A DNA stretch of 64,000 nucleotides from Gp6-AA40 sp035293405 (GCA_035293405.1 DATDOE010000085.1:7966-71965), one strand, 5' to 3'. Positions 28,638 to 39,907 are shown, counted from the stretch's first letter. Notes: generated by a model from the sequence alone, not told the origin. Made by a program: numbers and translations.

Positions 28638-29855
28638 TCACCCTGTCAGCTTGCTGATCAGGTCGAAGATGGGCAGATACATCGCGATGACGATGCCGCC
28701 GACGATGCCGCCGAGGAGGGCAATCATGATCGGCTCGAGCAGCGTCAGCAGCCCGGCGACCGCCACGTCGACCTCTTCTTCGTAGAAATCCGCGATCTTC
28801 GACAACATCGTGTCGAGCGCGCCCGTGGCCTCGCCGACGCCGATCATCTGCACCACCATCGCGGGAAACACCCTGGTTTCCTTGAGCGGCGCGGCAATCG
28901 TCTCGCCGCCTTCGATGCTCTTACGCGTCGCCTGAATGGCTGACTCGACGACGGCATTGCCCGCGGTCTTGGCCGTGATGTCGAGCGCCTCGAGAATCGA
29001 GACACCCGAGGCCAGCAGCGTCGACAGCGTGCGGCAGAAGCGCGCCACGGCGATCTTGCGCATCAGGTTGCCCAGCACCGGCAGCTTGAGCACGACCATG
29101 TCGACGATCCTCCGCCCTCTGGTCGACCCGTAGAATGCGCGGAACCCGAACGCACCGCCGACGAGGCCGGCAATGATGAAGGGCATGAAGCGGACAAGGC
29201 CATTGCTCAGCGCGATGACGATCCGTGTCGGGAGCGGGAGTTCGGCGCCCAAACCCGCGAACATTTGCGCAAAGGTTGGAATCACCTTCCAGAGAATCAG
29301 GCCGACGACTGTCGCCGCGATGACGATGACGGCAATCGGGTAGATCATCGCCGACTGCACCTGGTGCTTCAGCTTGACCGCTTTTTCGATGTAGATGGCG
29401 AGACGCTTCAGAATCGTGTCGAGGATGCCGCCAGCCTCGCCGGCCGCGATCATGTTCGTGAACAGCGGATCGAACGTCTTCGGATGCTTCTTCATCGCGT
29501 CGGCGAGGGACTGACCACTCTCGACGTCGCCACGCGTGGCGAGGATCACGGCGGCGAAGCTCTTGTCCTCTTCCTGCGCGCCGAGGATCTCGAGACATTG
29601 CACGAGGGGCAGCCCGGCGTCGATCATCACCGAGAACTGCCGCACGAAGACGGCCAGGTTCTTGGGGTTGACGCGCTTGGCCCGCGCCTTGCGCGGCGCC
29701 GCCGCCGCCTTCGCCTCCTTGACCGGATTGATCTGCGTGACGAGAATCTGCTCACGACGCAGCGCGGCGACCGCGCCGTCGATCGACTCCGCCATACGCT
29801 CGCCGGTCACCGTCTGCCCGGCCCGTGTCCGTCCGCTGTATGCAAATGTCGCCAT
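28638..29855 (-). CDS. pilC: Type IV pilus inner-membrane platform protein PilC
   Basis: The 405-residue member of the T2SS-F family has the duplicated T2SSF domain. The cytoplasmic blocks FVRQFSVMIDAGLPLVQCLEIL (about 68-90) and RTLSTLLASGVSILEALDI (about 275-293) each precede a transmembrane region, and a final C-terminal helix ends the protein. It links the PilB and PilT motors to the growing fibre. It follows pilT by 121 bp in the minus-strand order pilB-pilT-pilC. Confidence 0.94.
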   Translation of the reverse strand: MATFAYSGRTRAGQTVTGERMAESIDGAVAALRREQILVTQINPVKEAKAAAAPRKARAKRVNPKNLAVFVRQFSVMIDAGLPLVQCLEILGAQEEDKSFAAVILATRGDVESGQSLADAMKKHPKTFDPLFTNMIAAGEAGGILDTILKRLAIYIEKAVKLKHQVQSAMIYPIAVIVIAATVVGLILWKVIPTFAQMFAGLGAELPLPTRIVIALSNGLVRFMPFIIAGLVGGAFGFRAFYGSTRGRRIVDMVVLKLPVLGNLMRKIAVARFCRTLSTLLASGVSILEALDITAKTAGNAVVESAIQATRKSIEGGETIAAPLKETRVFPAMVVQMIGVGEATGALDTMLSKIADFYEEEVDVAVAGLLTLLEPIMIALLGGIVGGIVIAMYLPIFDLISKLTG

Positions 29856-29976
29856 TGCCTGCTACTCCACTGACGAGGCCGGTCCAATAGGACCGGCCCT
29901 GCGAACGACTGACTCCCGCTCGCCGACCGACGACACGCACCCGCTCCCAAGCACGGCCAACCCACTCACCGCTCGG

Positions 29977-31107
29977 TCACGACCGTCCGACCACGCGCGT
30001 TGAGGGTGTCCCTGTTCGTCCGAGGCCTGCGCCGGCGACCACGCCAACGCCACGGCTGATCAAATCCTGCAGCTCGTCCCGGTTCGACGACGCCATCATC
30101 GCCGTCTCGAGGGTGAGGAGCTTCTTCTGATACAGCGTGGCCAGCGACTGGTTCATCGTCTGCATGCCCATCTTTTCCTGGCCGGTCTGCATGGCCGAGT
30201 AGATCTGATGGACCTTGTCCTCGCGGACCAGATTACGGATGCCCGGAGTCGGCACCATGATTTCGAGTGCGACCACTCGCCCGCCGCCAATCTTGGGCAG
30301 CAGCGCCTGACAGACGATCCCCTCGAGCACCAATGAGAGCTGCGTGCGGATCTGGCTCTGCTGGTGCGAGGGAAAGATATCGATGATGCGGTTGATCGTC
30401 TGCGACGCCGAGTTCGTGTGCAGCGTGGCGAACGTCAAGTGGCCGGTTTCCGCGATGCGGAGGGCGGCCTCGACGGTCTCGAGATCCCGCATCTCACCGA
30501 TCAGGACGATGTCCGGGTCTTCGCGGAGGGCGGCGCGCAGCGCGTTCGAGAAGCTCCCGGTGTCGCTGTGGACTTCCCGCTGATTCACGAGGCAACCCTG
30601 GTGCTGGTGCACGAACTCGATCGGGTCCTCGATGGTGAGGATGTGGTCGTGCCGCTCCTTGTTGATCTTGTCGATCATCGCGGCGAGCGTCGTCGACTTG
30701 CCCGAGCCGGTCGGACCCGTGACGAGGACCAGCCCGCGCGGTCGCTCTGCCAGCGTGGCGAGCACCTGCGGCAGGTTCAGCTCCTGAAAGCTCCGGATCT
30801 TTTCCGGGATCAACCGGTAGACAGCGCCCACGGCGCCGCGCTGGTTGAACATGTTGACGCGGAAGCGGGCCAGGCCCTTGATGCCGAACGAGAAGTCCAG
30901 CTCCATGGACTCTTCGAACCGCTTCTTCTGGGCGTCAGTCAGCACGCTGTAGGAGAGTTGCTTCGTCTCCGACGGTGTCAGGTCGGGGCCATTGAGCCGC
31001 GTCAGGTGCCCATGGACACGCACCTGTGGCGGCGTGGCGGTGGTGATATGGAGGTCTGATCCCTCCATCTGCACCATCGTGTGCAGCAGTTCAGGCAGCG
31101 TCATCAC
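29977..31107 (-). CDS. pilT: Pilus retraction ATPase PilT
   Basis: The 376-residue hexameric ATPase drives pilus retraction and twitching. Walker A GPTGSGKSTT (about 136), the Asp box, Walker B (LIGEMRDLETVEAAL) and the His box (TGHLTFATLHTNSA) are all present. The C-terminal AIRNLIREGK-type motif appears as GIRNLVREDKVHQIYS, the retraction-specific signature. It overlaps pilB by 4 bases. Confidence 0.96.
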   Translation of the reverse strand: MMTLPELLHTMVQMEGSDLHITTATPPQVRVHGHLTRLNGPDLTPSETKQLSYSVLTDAQKKRFEESMELDFSFGIKGLARFRVNMFNQRGAVGAVYRLIPEKIRSFQELNLPQVLATLAERPRGLVLVTGPTGSGKSTTLAAMIDKINKERHDHILTIEDPIEFVHQHQGCLVNQREVHSDTGSFSNALRAALREDPDIVLIGEMRDLETVEAALRIAETGHLTFATLHTNSASQTINRIIDIFPSHQQSQIRTQLSLVLEGIVCQALLPKIGGGRVVALEIMVPTPGIRNLVREDKVHQIYSAMQTGQEKMGMQTMNQSLATLYQKKLLTLETAMMASSNRDELQDLISRGVGVVAGAGLGRTGTPSTRVVGRS

Positions 31108-32870
31108 TTCACGGTCTCCCTGACGATCTCTTCAATCGTCGTCACTCCGTCCTTCACCTTGCGCAAGCCGCTCCCTCGCAAGGTGATCATTCCCTCGTCC
31201 ACAGCCTTCCGACGGAGCTCGAGCGAGGACGCGCCGACAAGAATCAGTTCGCGGACCTCTTCGCCGACTTCCATGACCTCGTAGAGGCCGACGCGGCCCT
31301 TGTAGCCGGTGTTATTGCACTTCTCGCAACCCTGGCCCTTGTTGGGGACCACTGTCTTTGCGTCTTCGGCCGAAAACCCGGCTTGCATCAGCGCCTGAGC
31401 CGGCGTGGGGTCCGGTTTCGTGCAGTTCTTGCAGATTCTGCGAACCAGACGCTGGGCGCAGATCAGGTTGAGCGAGCTCGCCACCAGGAACGGCTCGATG
31501 CCCATGTTCATCAGACGGTTGACTGTGCTCGGCGCATCGTTGGTGTGCAGCGTCGAGAGCACGAGGTGGCCGGTGAGGGCCGCCTTCACGGCGATTTCAG
31601 CGGTTTCGAAGTCGCGGATTTCGCCGACGAGGATGACGTTCGGGTCCTGGCGCAGGAAGCTGCGCAGCGCGGCGGCGAAGTTCAAGCCGATGTTCTCGCG
31701 GACCTGGACCTGGTTGACGCCCATCAGGTTGAACTCGACCGGGTCTTCCGCGGTCATGATGTTCGTCTGGGGCGTGTTGATGCGCGCGATCGAGGAGTAC
31801 AGCGTGTTGGTCTTGCCCGATCCGGTTGGTCCCGTCACGAGGACCATGCCCCACGGTTTTTCGATGGCCAGCTCGAACTTGGTCAGCGACTCCTGCTCGA
31901 ATCCGAGCTTCGTCATGTCGAGCATCAGCTTCGTCTTGTCGAGGAGACGAAGCACGATCTTCTCGCCGAAGAGCGTTGGCAGGCACGAGACGCGGAAGTC
32001 GATGTCGCGCAGCTCGCCGCTGTCCTGGAAGCGGATCTTGATGCGGCCGTCCTGCGGCAGCCGCTTCTCGGCGATGTCCAGCTTGGACATGATCTTGATG
32101 CGCGAGGTGATGGCGTCACGGAACTTCATCGGCGGCTGCATGATGTTGTAGAGAATGCCGTCGATGCGGTAGCGAACACGCAACTCCTTCTCGTAGGGCT
32201 CGATGTGGATGTCGCTCGCACCCTTCTGGATGGCGGACATCAGAATCACGTTGACGAGCTTGATGACCGGCGCTTCTTCGCCCTGTTTGGCGAGCAGCTC
32301 GGCGCTGATCTCCTCGAACTCCTCGAGAACTTCGACGTCGCCCGCGTCGGCGAGCGTCGGCATGTCTTCGAGCGCCTTGCTGGCGACCTCGAGTGCGCTG
32401 GCACCGGGAGGGCCATCCGCTTTGCCCGCCATCGCCGGCGCCGACGTCTTGCCGTAGTACTTCGCGATGGCGTCGATGACCGCCGTTTCCGACGCGACGA
32501 CCGGCTCGACGTTGTAGCCCGTCATGAACTTGATGTCGTCCATGGCGAACACGTTGGTCGGGTCCGTCATCGCGATGGTCAGGGTGGCGCCTGACCGCGA
32601 GAGCGGGACGATCTGATACTTCTGCGCCGTCTCCGCTGGAACCAGCTTGACGACGGCGGCATCGACGTCGAACTGCCCGAGGGCGATCGACGGCACGCCA
32701 TATTGCTTGCTGAGAAGGGCGGTGATCTCGTCGTCTTTGACGTATCCGAGCTTGATCAGATTGAAGCCGAGCTTCCCCCCGTGCTGGCGCTGATAATTCA
32801 GTGCCTCCTGGAGCTGCTCAGGCGTGATGCGCTTCTCTTTGAGAAGCAACTCTCCGATTCGAACCGCCAT
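31104..32870 (-). CDS. pilB: Pilus extension ATPase PilB
   Basis: The 588-residue hexameric ATPase powers pilus assembly. The N-terminal GSPII_E/MshEN domain (LLKEKRITPEQLQEALNYQRQHGGKLGFNLIKLGYV) can bind c-di-GMP in related proteins. The ATPase domain has Walker A GPTGSGKTNTLY, Walker B LVGEIRDFETAEIAV and the His box TGHLVLSTLHTNDAP. The tetracysteine zinc motif is intact (CKNC and CEKC). It heads the minus-strand run pilB-pilT-pilC; a GTG just upstream of the ATG is an alternative start. Confidence 0.96.
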   Translation of the reverse strand: MAVRIGELLLKEKRITPEQLQEALNYQRQHGGKLGFNLIKLGYVKDDEITALLSKQYGVPSIALGQFDVDAAVVKLVPAETAQKYQIVPLSRSGATLTIAMTDPTNVFAMDDIKFMTGYNVEPVVASETAVIDAIAKYYGKTSAPAMAGKADGPPGASALEVASKALEDMPTLADAGDVEVLEEFEEISAELLAKQGEEAPVIKLVNVILMSAIQKGASDIHIEPYEKELRVRYRIDGILYNIMQPPMKFRDAITSRIKIMSKLDIAEKRLPQDGRIKIRFQDSGELRDIDFRVSCLPTLFGEKIVLRLLDKTKLMLDMTKLGFEQESLTKFELAIEKPWGMVLVTGPTGSGKTNTLYSSIARINTPQTNIMTAEDPVEFNLMGVNQVQVRENIGLNFAAALRSFLRQDPNVILVGEIRDFETAEIAVKAALTGHLVLSTLHTNDAPSTVNRLMNMGIEPFLVASSLNLICAQRLVRRICKNCTKPDPTPAQALMQAGFSAEDAKTVVPNKGQGCEKCNNTGYKGRVGLYEVMEVGEEVRELILVGASSLELRRKAVDEGMITLRGSGLRKVKDGVTTIEEIVRETVK

Positions 32871-33270
32871 CACCGATCACTGGCTGACGCGCGGCGAACG
32901 TACGCCGGTGACCCGTTCACCGTCTCATCACTCATATGTCCGCACTGCTGTGGCCTGTCTCAATTGAATCGTCAGAATGCGACCCTGGCCGCAGCGGGAC
33001 CGCTGACAGACAGCGACCCCGTCGGGCACCCGGGCTCGCCCATCTTCTCGGCCTGCACGCTCCTGCCCGATAGTGTGGAGGGGACGTATGTCTGTGTCCC
33101 GCAAGCGGTAACGTCCCGATCGGGTCCGTTACACCAGGGTGCCGAAGTTGTGATGGAATAAAGGGAACCGCCAGTTTGTCCCTCACGGCCCGATTGCTGG
33201 GTACGACCTCGAATTGGGCAACCGCCCGTACAGGGAACAGAACTGGACATTTACCGTATCAGGAGACTGA
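32871..33270. other. 400-bp intergenic region between pilB and the Yip1 pair
   Basis: Divergent genes flank this stretch, so it must carry promoters in both directions, but I find no strong -35/-10 or -24/-12 pair. A GGGACGTATGTCTGTGTCCC inverted repeat (33081-33100) and a compound palindrome around GTAACGTCCCGATCGGGTCCGTTAC (33108-33132) stand out. An AGGAG ribosome-binding site (33261-33265) serves the TTG start that follows. I see no gene in it. Confidence 0.6.
33081..33132. repeat. Inverted repeats upstream of the Yip1 pair
   Basis: GGGACGTATGTCTGTGTCCC (33081-33100) has GGGACn and nGTCCC arms. It is followed by GTAACG, CCCGATCGGG and CGTTAC nested as a palindrome (33108-33132). The first element resembles GGGACATATTTGTCTGT at 44893, so it may belong to the same dispersed family; the second could be an operator or a hairpin. 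Confidence 0.6.
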
Positions 33271-34002
33271 TTGACCTCAGCATCGGGGGCCGTGGCTTTA
33301 CGATCCAGCACAGACGGATTCCTCAGTCGGCTTATCGGTGTAGTCCGACGCCCCCGCATCACCTTTCAGGCGGTTGCCGCCTCCCCCCGCTGGGTAGGTC
33401 TGTTGGCGCTCTTGACGGTTGCCACCGCCGGCAGCCAGGCGATGTTGCTGGCAACCGGGGTTGGGCAGCAGGCGCTGGTCGATCAGTGGGAGAGCACCGC
33501 GCTGGCCTTCGGGCAGGACGTCGATGACGCCAGATACGAGCAGTTCCAGGCGCTTAGTCGAAACGGCGCCGCCTACGGGGTCGCGACGGCGCTGGTCAGT
33601 GGGCCGGTCCTCACGCTCGTGGTTGCTACAGTGGTCTTTCTGTCCTTTCGGCGAGTGGGAAACGTGGCCTTCGCACAGGTGCTGTCAGTCATCGCCCACG
33701 CGAGCGTGATCCTCGCGCTGCGCCAGGTAATCGCGGCGCCGGTCAACTACGCGCGTGAAACGACGGCGAGCGCAACATCCCTAGGTGTGTGGTTTCCCAC
33801 GCTGGATGAAGCCTCCCCCGTCTCGCGGTTTGTCGGGGCACTCGACGTGTTCGTCCTGTGGTGGGTGGTGGTACTCGCCCTCGGTGTGGCGGTCCTGTAT
33901 CGGCGGAAGGCCCGCACGCTGGCGGCAACCTTCGTCGGCGTCTACGTCGGCGTGGCGTTGCTGCTTGCAGTCGCCATGGCCTCGCTCGGCGGAACGGCGT
34001 AG
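33271..34002 (+). CDS. Yip1-family membrane protein, copy 1
   Basis: The 243-residue protein has a short cytoplasmic N-terminus (FLSRLIGVVRRPRITFQAVAASPRW, the conserved Yip1-type entry) and about five transmembrane helices. Bacterial Yip1-domain proteins have no settled role. The TTG start has an AGGAG site 5 bases upstream. A second member of the family follows 33 bp later, so the pair probably arose by duplication and divergence. Confidence 0.75.
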   Translation: MTSASGAVALRSSTDGFLSRLIGVVRRPRITFQAVAASPRWVGLLALLTVATAGSQAMLLATGVGQQALVDQWESTALAFGQDVDDARYEQFQALSRNGAAYGVATALVSGPVLTLVVATVVFLSFRRVGNVAFAQVLSVIAHASVILALRQVIAAPVNYARETTASATSLGVWFPTLDEASPVSRFVGALDVFVLWWVVVLALGVAVLYRRKARTLAATFVGVYVGVALLLAVAMASLGGTA

Positions 34003-34035
34003 CCGGACCCGGTGACTGACAGCGGCTGGAGGGAC

Positions 34036-34764
34036 ATGAACGTGACTGAGACAGCAACGGCAAGCGCGCCCTCGTCGGCAAACCCCGGGCTCCTCGCTCG
34101 CATATTCGGCATCCTGGTCTCGCCGAAAGAGACCTATGCCGCGGTGGCGGCTCGTCCGCGATGGCTTGGGGTCATGGCGATCACGCTGGTTATTGGCGCA
34201 GCCTGCCAATACATCATCTTTTCGTCGCCGGGCATGCAGGATGCGATGGTCGATCAGGCCACGCGCAATCCCAACGTGACCGACCAGCAGGTCGAGGGGA
34301 TCGAACGGTTCATTTCGATACTGCCGTATGTCATTTCCGGGGCCGTGCTCATCCTCGGACCGCTCTTCTCGGCCATCATCGCCGGCATCCTGTTGCTCAT
34401 CTTCTCGACGCTGATGGGTGGGACGGCGACGTTCAAGCAGGTCTTTGCCGTGAGCGCGCATTCAGGAGTCGTGTCTACGCTCTCGGGCCTCGTCACCGCC
34501 GGGTTGATTCTGGTTGGCGCGAAGCCGACTGGAGCCACACCCCCCGGCACCAATCTCGGCATTTTTGTACCGATGCTCGAGGAAACGAGCTTCATCACGA
34601 ATTTTCTGAGCTCCGTCGATTTGATTCTCGTCTGGTGGATTCTGAGCCTGTCGATTGGCCTCGGGGTCCTATACAAGCGCAGCACCGGCGGGATCGCGAC
34701 CAGCCTGATCTGCCTCTACGTCGTATTCGCACTCATCGTCGGTTTCGCTCGCTCGGGCTCCTGA
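34036..34764 (+). CDS. Yip1-family membrane protein, copy 2
   Basis: The 242-residue paralogue has the same layout: a polar N-terminus, the entry motif LARIFGILVSPKETYAAVAARPRWLG and about five hydrophobic helices. ATG at 34036 follows GGAGG by 3 bases, which is close; the GTG at 34012 is an alternative start. It is 9 bp upstream of the MacA-like adaptor, so the Yip1 pair and the export genes probably form one operon. A role in export is an inference from position only. Confidence 0.72.
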   Translation: MNVTETATASAPSSANPGLLARIFGILVSPKETYAAVAARPRWLGVMAITLVIGAACQYIIFSSPGMQDAMVDQATRNPNVTDQQVEGIERFISILPYVISGAVLILGPLFSAIIAGILLLIFSTLMGGTATFKQVFAVSAHSGVVSTLSGLVTAGLILVGAKPTGATPPGTNLGIFVPMLEETSFITNFLSSVDLILVWWILSLSIGLGVLYKRSTGGIATSLICLYVVFALIVGFARSGS

Positions 34765-34773
34765 GGAGATTCG

Positions 34774-36141
34774 ATGACCCGCAAAAAGGTTCTGATATTC
34801 GTAGTGATCGTGGTGGTGGGCGCCGCCGTCGTGGCGGCCAATCTGTACTACCGGCGCGACACTGGGCTCAGTGTGACGGCGGAGGCGATTCGTAGCCGGG
34901 ATCTCGAGGCCCTCGTCTCAGCATCAGGGAAGATCCAGCCGAAACGCCAGATCAACGTGTCGGCGAACACGACCGGCCGGGTCACACGCGTCGCGGTCGA
35001 GGAGGGTCAACGGGTCAAAGCCGGCCAGTTCCTGCTCGAAATCGACCCCCGCTCGCTCGATGCACAGTTGGAGCGTGGCCAGGCCAGCGTCGCCGCCGCG
35101 CAGTCGTCCCTGCAGCAGGCACGCACCTCCATCGTACAGGCGCGAGCCAATCTCGACCTGGCTCGCCAGAACCTGAAGCGCACGGAGGAACTCTGGAAAG
35201 AGGGACTCACGACGCGTGAGGCCCTGGAACGGGCACAGAACGACCTCGCCGTGCGCGAAGCCGATCTGACCACGCGCCAGCAGGACATCGAAACGAACGA
35301 ACAGCGGATCCGGATCGAACAGGCCGGCCTCGCCACCACCAAGTACAACCTGAATCAGGTCATCATCTCGGCGCCGATGGACGGCCTCGTCACCCGCCGG
35401 AGCATCGAGGAAGGTGAGACGGCCGTGCTCGGCACGATGAACAATGCCGGCTCGGTGCTGCTGACGATCGCCGACATGTCGGTGCTCGAGGCTGAAGTGG
35501 AAGTCGATGAAACAGAAATCCCGACGGTCACCCTTGGACAGATGGCCAAGGTCATGATCGATGCGGTGCCGGATCGGACGTTCCGCGGCCACGTCACGGA
35601 AGTCGGCAACAGCCCGATCCAGACCACCGCACAGGCCGGTGGACAGCGCCAGGCCACGACGTTCAAGGTCGTCATCACGCTGGATGAGAATGTGCCCGAC
35701 GTCCGTCCCGGTTTCACGTGCACGGCGGAGATCACGACCGCCACACGCAAGAATGTCGTCTCGGTGCCCATCCAGGCACTCACCGTACGCGAGATGCTGT
35801 ACGACGCCAAGGACACGCTCGTGCGCGAAACGCCTCAACGCCGCCGGCGCGGCAGCAGCGTGGTTGACCCCACCGTGTCGGCCTCGAACGATCCACCTCC
35901 CGGTCACACACGGAAAGAGACCGAAGGCGTGTTCGTGGTGACCGCCGACAACCGCGCCGTGTTTTCGCCGGTCAAGGTCGGCGTGGCCGGCGAGCAGTAC
36001 TTCGAAGTCGTGCAGGGCCTGAAGGCTGGTGACCAGGTCATCACCGGACCCTTTGCCTCGGTGCGTGAGCTCGCGGACGGCGGCGGGGTGAAGCTCCAGC
36101 AGAACACCCGCAATCGAAACCGAACGTCCACCGCCAAATGA
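34774..36141 (+). CDS. MacA/RND-type periplasmic adaptor (membrane fusion) protein
   Basis: The 455-residue protein has an N-terminal membrane anchor (VLIFVVIVVVGAAVVAANLYY), a lipoyl/barrel-sandwich half-motif (SASGKIQPKRQINVSANTTGRVTRV), an alpha-helical hairpin (about residues 90-185) and the second lipoyl half (VIISAPMDGLVTRRSIEEGETA). Beta-barrel and membrane-proximal domains follow. This is the MacA type of adaptor, which couples an inner-membrane ABC exporter to an outer-membrane channel. GAGGAG lies 5 bases before the ATG. The stop overlaps the next start (ATGA). Confidence 0.92.
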   Translation: MTRKKVLIFVVIVVVGAAVVAANLYYRRDTGLSVTAEAIRSRDLEALVSASGKIQPKRQINVSANTTGRVTRVAVEEGQRVKAGQFLLEIDPRSLDAQLERGQASVAAAQSSLQQARTSIVQARANLDLARQNLKRTEELWKEGLTTREALERAQNDLAVREADLTTRQQDIETNEQRIRIEQAGLATTKYNLNQVIISAPMDGLVTRRSIEEGETAVLGTMNNAGSVLLTIADMSVLEAEVEVDETEIPTVTLGQMAKVMIDAVPDRTFRGHVTEVGNSPIQTTAQAGGQRQATTFKVVITLDENVPDVRPGFTCTAEITTATRKNVVSVPIQALTVREMLYDAKDTLVRETPQRRRRGSSVVDPTVSASNDPPPGHTRKETEGVFVVTADNRAVFSPVKVGVAGEQYFEVVQGLKAGDQVITGPFASVRELADGGGVKLQQNTRNRNRTSTAK

Positions 36142-37353
36142 ACCAGATCCTCGACTCCATCCTGATCGCGCTGCAGGCCATCTGGGCCAACAAGCTGCGA
36201 TCGTGCATGACCGTGCTCGGCAACGTTGTGGCGGTCACGTCGATCGTCACTGTGGTGTCGCTCATTCAGGGCATGAACGCGATGGTGTCCGACGCCATCG
36301 TGAGCGACGTCGGCGCCGACTCGTTCACGATTCAGCGCCGCCCTCCGATCCGCAGCGAAGACGACGAGGAACGTACCCGCAACAACCCGATGCTGACGCT
36401 GGAAGAAGCCCGTGCCATCCGATCGTTCAGCCCGATCATCACGTCGGTGATGGCACAGGCCTCCCGCTCGGCAACCGTCTCGTACCGGGACGACGAGCTC
36501 CAGAACATCTCCATCCAGGGTGTGACGAGCGCTTACAGCGACTTCTCGACGTTCACCGCGGAGCGCGGACGCATGATGAGCGAGGTCGAGGTGGAACGCA
36601 GCCAGCCGGTGGCGCTGATCGGGTTCGACCTGGCCGACCGGTTGTTCGGAGAGGTCAACCCGCTCGAGAAAACGGTCAAGATCTCGGGCGTGCCGTTTCG
36701 CGTGGTCGGCGTCAGCGAGAAGAAGGGCAGCTTCTTCGGGAACTCGCAGGACAACTTCGCCGTCATCCCGCTCGGTGCCTACCAGAAGCTGTTCGGCGCG
36801 CGTCAGTCGTTGACCCTCACGGTCAAGCCGGCAACGACCGAGCAGTTGACGGAGGCGATGGACGACGCCACCGTCGCGCTGCGCGTCTCGCGGCGGCTGA
36901 AGCCGAAGGACCTCGACAACTTTGGCATATTCACGTCCGAGACGATTCTCAATCTCTACCGGCAGGTGACGAGCGGGATTTTCGCTGTGCTCGTCGGCAT
37001 CGTCGCGCTCTCGCTGGTGGTGGGCGGGATCGTCATCATGAACATCATGCTGATGGTCGTCAGCGAACGCACGAGAGAGATTGGCCTTCGCAAAGCGCTC
37101 GGCGCGCGGCGGAAGGACATCATGTCGCAGGTGCTGACCGAGTCGATCACCCTCTCCACCTTCGGTGGCATCGTCGGCATTTTTCTGGGATTCCTGGTCG
37201 CGACCGCGATCGCCGGACTGACGCCGCTTCCGGCGCGACTCGAGCCGTGGTCCGTCGTCCTCGGCGTCGGCATCACGGCGGCCGTCGGTTTGTTCTTCGG
37301 CGCCTATCCGGCATCGCGGGCGGCGGCGCTCGATCCGATCGAGGCACTCCGAC

Positions 37354-37361
<8 letters not shown>
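36138..37361 (+). CDS. MacB-like FtsX-family ABC permease, copy 1 (no ATPase domain)
   Basis: The 407-residue permease has an N-terminal helix (IWANKLRSCMTVLGNVVAV), a large periplasmic domain and three C-terminal helices in the FtsX domain (VGIVALSLVVGGIVIMNIMLMVV; SERTREIGLRKALGARRKDIM). It corresponds to the membrane half of MacB, without the N-terminal nucleotide-binding domain that E. coli MacB carries. The stop overlaps the start of the second permease by 8 bases. No ATPase gene is adjacent. Confidence 0.9.
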
Positions 37362-38631
<1,270 letters not shown>

Positions 38632-38638
38632 CGCGTCG

Positions 38639-39691
38639 TCATTCCCTGTCCTTGAACCGCCGCCAGTCGATGCGGTGCTTGCGAAGCCGGTAGCTGAGGA
38701 TGCGCTCGGTTGTGCCGAGGAGCCGCGCCGCCTTGGACCGCACGCCGCGGGTCTGTTTCAAGGCGTCCTGCAGGAGCTCCATCTCGTAGGCGTCCAAGGC
38801 CTCGCTGAGCGGCACCGGTGGAACAGGCGCGGTGCGGGCCGCCTCCTGTACCACCGCGGGCAGGTGATGGTGATGAATGACGGGGCCGTTGGCGAGGACG
38901 ACGGCGCGCTCGATCGCGCGACCCAGCTCACGCGCATTTCCAGGCCAGTCGTAGTGCATCACCATGTCCATCGCCCGCGCCGAGAGCCGATCGACGCGAC
39001 GGGCGTGCTCGCGCGCGAACCGCTCGACGAACAGCTCGGTCAGCGCCGGCAGGTCGGCCTTCCGATCGCGTAACGGAGGGACGGCGATCGTGGTCGTGGA
39101 GAGCCGCTCGTAGACGTCACGCCTGAAGCTGCCGCCGGTCACCGCCTCTTCGAGATTCCAGCTGGACGCGGCGATGACCCTCACGTCTGCGTGAACGCTG
39201 GCACCATCGTGCCCCTCCACGACGCCGTCCTCGATCAGCATCAGGAGCCGCTCCTGGGCGAGCGGACCGAGGTCTGCAATCTCGTCGAGAAACAGAGTGC
39301 CGGCGTTGGCGCGCTGGACGTAGCCGGCCATCTGCCCCGCAGCGTAGGCGATCGTCGGCCCCCCACGCGAGTGTGAATCCACAACCGTCTCCGGCAGGGC
39401 CGCGCAGGTCACCGTGACGAACGGCGCGCCGGCGCGGGCCGAGTGGCCGTGAATGGCGCGGGCCGCGAGGGTCCTCCCGCTGCCGGGCTCGCCCCGCAAC
39501 ATCACGGGCCCGCTGGTGCGCGCGACCTGGGCAATCTGTTCACAGACGTGACGCATCGCTCGACTGTTGCCGACGATTTCCGAGAGCCGATCACGCTCCC
39601 GAAGCTCCTGGCGCAGCCGATGATTCTCGGCGACCAGCCGAGTGCGCTCGGCTGCGAGTGGACTGTCTTGATGGATGCGCCGCGATGCCAT
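38639..39691 (-). CDS. NifA-like AAA+ regulator with degenerate ATPase and GAFTGA motifs
   Basis: The 350-residue protein has no receiver domain. Its AAA+ domain begins near residue 38 (LSEIVGNSRAMRHV). Walker A reads GEPGSGRT (67-74), with Arg73 in place of the lysine. The region where GAFTGA belongs reads DSHSRGGPTIAYAAGQMAG (105-123), with no GAFTGA. Walker B (GTLFLDEIAD, 131-140) is kept. The C-terminal Fis-type HTH is clear (LKQTRGVRSKAARLLGTTERILSYRLRKHRI). It probably binds DNA but may not activate sigma54. It lies beside the PII and glnD genes. The start is uncertain. Confidence 0.85.
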   Translation of the reverse strand: MASRRIHQDSPLAAERTRLVAENHRLRQELRERDRLSEIVGNSRAMRHVCEQIAQVARTSGPVMLRGEPGSGRTLAARAIHGHSARAGAPFVTVTCAALPETVVDSHSRGGPTIAYAAGQMAGYVQRANAGTLFLDEIADLGPLAQERLLMLIEDGVVEGHDGASVHADVRVIAASSWNLEEAVTGGSFRRDVYERLSTTTIAVPPLRDRKADLPALTELFVERFAREHARRVDRLSARAMDMVMHYDWPGNARELGRAIERAVVLANGPVIHHHHLPAVVQEAARTAPVPPVPLSEALDAYEMELLQDALKQTRGVRSKAARLLGTTERILSYRLRKHRIDWRRFKDRE

Positions 39692-39907
39692 GGAACCGGT
39701 CGAGACCTGCGACCAGTAGTGGCAACGGGGATGCCAACACCGGCGAACGGCCCGGTCCCCCACGCCGTTCGGGCCACGCGAAAAACGGCCCAAACTCGGG
39801 AGAAACCCCAGGCACCGCCAGCCGCTTGGCGGGACTACTGGAACGAGATTGTCATGGCGAACGAGATGTGCGACAACGCTGTCGGATCGGGCGAGAGAAG
39901 GGTGCGT

